A stretch of DNA of 61,538 nt. Source: SLNP01 sp964568875 (GTDB taxonomy: Bacteria > Bacteroidota > Bacteroidia > Bacteroidales > VadinHA17). Under the pieces are notes generated by a model. It saw only the letters and a list, made by a program, of their open reading frames with translations, was not told the DNA's origin and did no database searches. This document shows, piece by piece, positions 61,162 through 61,538 of this stretch (position 1 is the stretch's first letter; every line of letters begins with the position of its first letter). A program made the translations under genes and the position numbers. Location: NCBI GenBank assembly GCA_964568875.1, contig CAZMSH010000024.1, forward strand, positions 1 through 61,538. Reading direction: 5' to 3'.

Positions 61162-61282
61162 CCTGCGGAAAGCTACAGTTCCCAGAGGGCTGCAGCCGTA
61201 GGAGCAAGGATTTGGTCCACTCAGGACTAAAGTTGTAAGATTCGGCAGCTTCTTCCTGTTATTCAGAAAAAAATAATCAGGA
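61162..61282. ncRNA. Candidate structured RNA or structured repeat, three stem-loops
   Basis: Three consecutive foldable elements lie in the 458-base gene-free right end (61081-61538). Element 1 is a stem 162-168/196-202 (CCTGCGG/CCGTAGG, one G-U) with inner CAG/CTG and CCC/GGG pairs. Element 2 is an 8-pair stem 211-218/224-231 (TTTGGTCC/GGACTAAA, one G-U, 5-base loop). Element 3 is a 9-pair stem with one bulge, 255-263/272-281, with an A-rich loop. Coordinates are the last three digits of 61xxx. Neither strand has a T-run after the last stem, so direction is undetermined. No known RNA family was recognised. Confidence 0.3.
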
Positions 61283-61287
61283 AAATC

Positions 61288-61318
61288 ATTGCGAATATGA
61301 AACAACATATTACTTTTG
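61288..61318 (+). promoter_or_regulatory. Upstream rightward promoter of a probable rRNA operon (P1)
   Basis: ATTG (61288-61291) is followed after 19 bases by TACTTTTG (61311-61318), a match to the Bacteroidetes consensus with one mismatch in the -33 box. The G of the -7 box is the first base of a perfect hairpin. Confidence 0.6.
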
Positions 61319-61345
61319 CACCCGCTTTCATAGGAAAGCGGGTGC
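61318..61345. other. Perfect 12-base-pair hairpin at the predicted P1 start site
   Basis: Arms 61318-61329 (GCACCCGCTTTC) and 61334-61345 (GAAAGCGGGTGC) are perfectly complementary with a 4-base loop ATAG. Only three T residues follow on the plus strand, so it is a weak candidate as a terminator. Because transcription from P1 would start near 61325, only the inner six pairs would remain in that RNA; the full palindrome could be an operator or the end of a transcript from the left. Confidence 0.6.
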
Positions 61346-61429
61346 TTTGGAAAGCTTCTTCAGTGTATTATATTGACAGACAGAGCCTTGATGTAAAGGT
61401 TGTGTTGCGTTAAAAATCTGAAGAAATAA

Positions 61430-61461
61430 TTTGCAGAGAATTTAGTGAAGCATTATCTTTG
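61430..61461 (+). promoter_or_regulatory. Downstream rightward promoter of a probable rRNA operon (P2)
   Basis: TTTG (61430-61433), 20 bases, then TATCTTTG (61454-61461): both boxes match the Bacteroidetes vegetative consensus exactly and at standard spacing. This is the best promoter in the window. Initiation is expected near 61468. Confidence 0.8.
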
Positions 61462-61503
61462 TCGTCCCTTTCCTCATTTTTTTGGGGGGGTATAATTGAG
61501 AGA

Positions 61504-61538
61504 GTTCTTTGAATATATTGAGATAAAGACAGGCGGGC
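61504..61538 (+). promoter_or_regulatory. rRNA-operon leader, boxA-like segment
   Basis: GTTCTTTGAATATATTGA (61504-61521) followed by GATAAAGACAGG resembles the conserved antitermination-type leader found just before 16S rRNA in Bacteroidota. The window ends before any rRNA sequence, so the operon itself is inferred. From 61346 to 61429 I see no further element. Confidence 0.6.

Overview
The window comes from a Bacteroidota chromosome, most likely the order Bacteroidales or a close relative. Evidence: promoters of the Bacteroidetes type (TTTG, about 19-20 bases, TAnnTTTG), a type IX secretion (T9SS) C-terminal sorting domain, a GldE-like protein, DUF6340 and DUF2807 proteins, many signal peptides ending in SAQ or similar, and few strong Shine-Dalgarno sites. 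Coding density is high; the only gene-free stretch over 300 bases is the right end. No transposase, prophage, CRISPR array or tRNA was seen.

Layout. 0.1-11.0 kb is nearly all on the minus strand: lysS, a DUF6340 lipoprotein, upp, an NhaC-type antiporter and two glycosyltransferases, then two small secreted proteins, then gpsA and pgi. 11.2-14.6 kb (plus) holds lipA, lipB and recJ. 14.6-18.1 kb (minus) holds a secreted helix-hairpin-helix/outer-membrane protein, a second outer-membrane protein and purE. 18.2-28.9 kb (plus) holds hpt, adk, obgE, a PAP2 phosphatase, lplA, plsC, an unrecognised Rossmann-like protein, parE, parC and aroK. A minus-strand YhhQ-type queuosine-precursor transporter follows.

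29.8-44.9 kb is the most distinctive part. Six tightly packed plus-strand genes encode a nucleotide-carrier-like membrane protein with a HEAT-like tail, a membrane sensor SpoIIE/PP2C phosphatase, a membrane-spanning nSTAND1 NTPase with a WD40 domain, an outer-membrane barrel with a periplasmic helical domain, a repeat lipoprotein, and a 1578-residue T9SS-exported modular protein. Their spacing suggests one transcript and one envelope-spanning signalling or surface system; this is inference.

45.0-48.6 kb (plus) returns to housekeeping: gpmI, a DUF3109 protein and an M20 dipeptidase. 48.6-61.1 kb (minus) holds a GT2 polyprenol-phosphate mannosyltransferase, pyrC, a lipoprotein, fbp, mfd and coaX. 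It continues with the Bacteroidota module of outer-membrane protein, TPR protein, lptC, a 60-residue membrane protein and gldE. The last 450 bases contain three consecutive predicted stem-loops, two Bacteroidetes-type promoters pointing right, and a leader resembling those before rRNA operons, so an rRNA operon probably starts just beyond the window.

A recurring DNA feature is 7-base tandem repeats: four arrays at three intergenic sites, with different unit sequences but the same period. Two begin exactly at a stop codon and one ends exactly at the lplA start codon.
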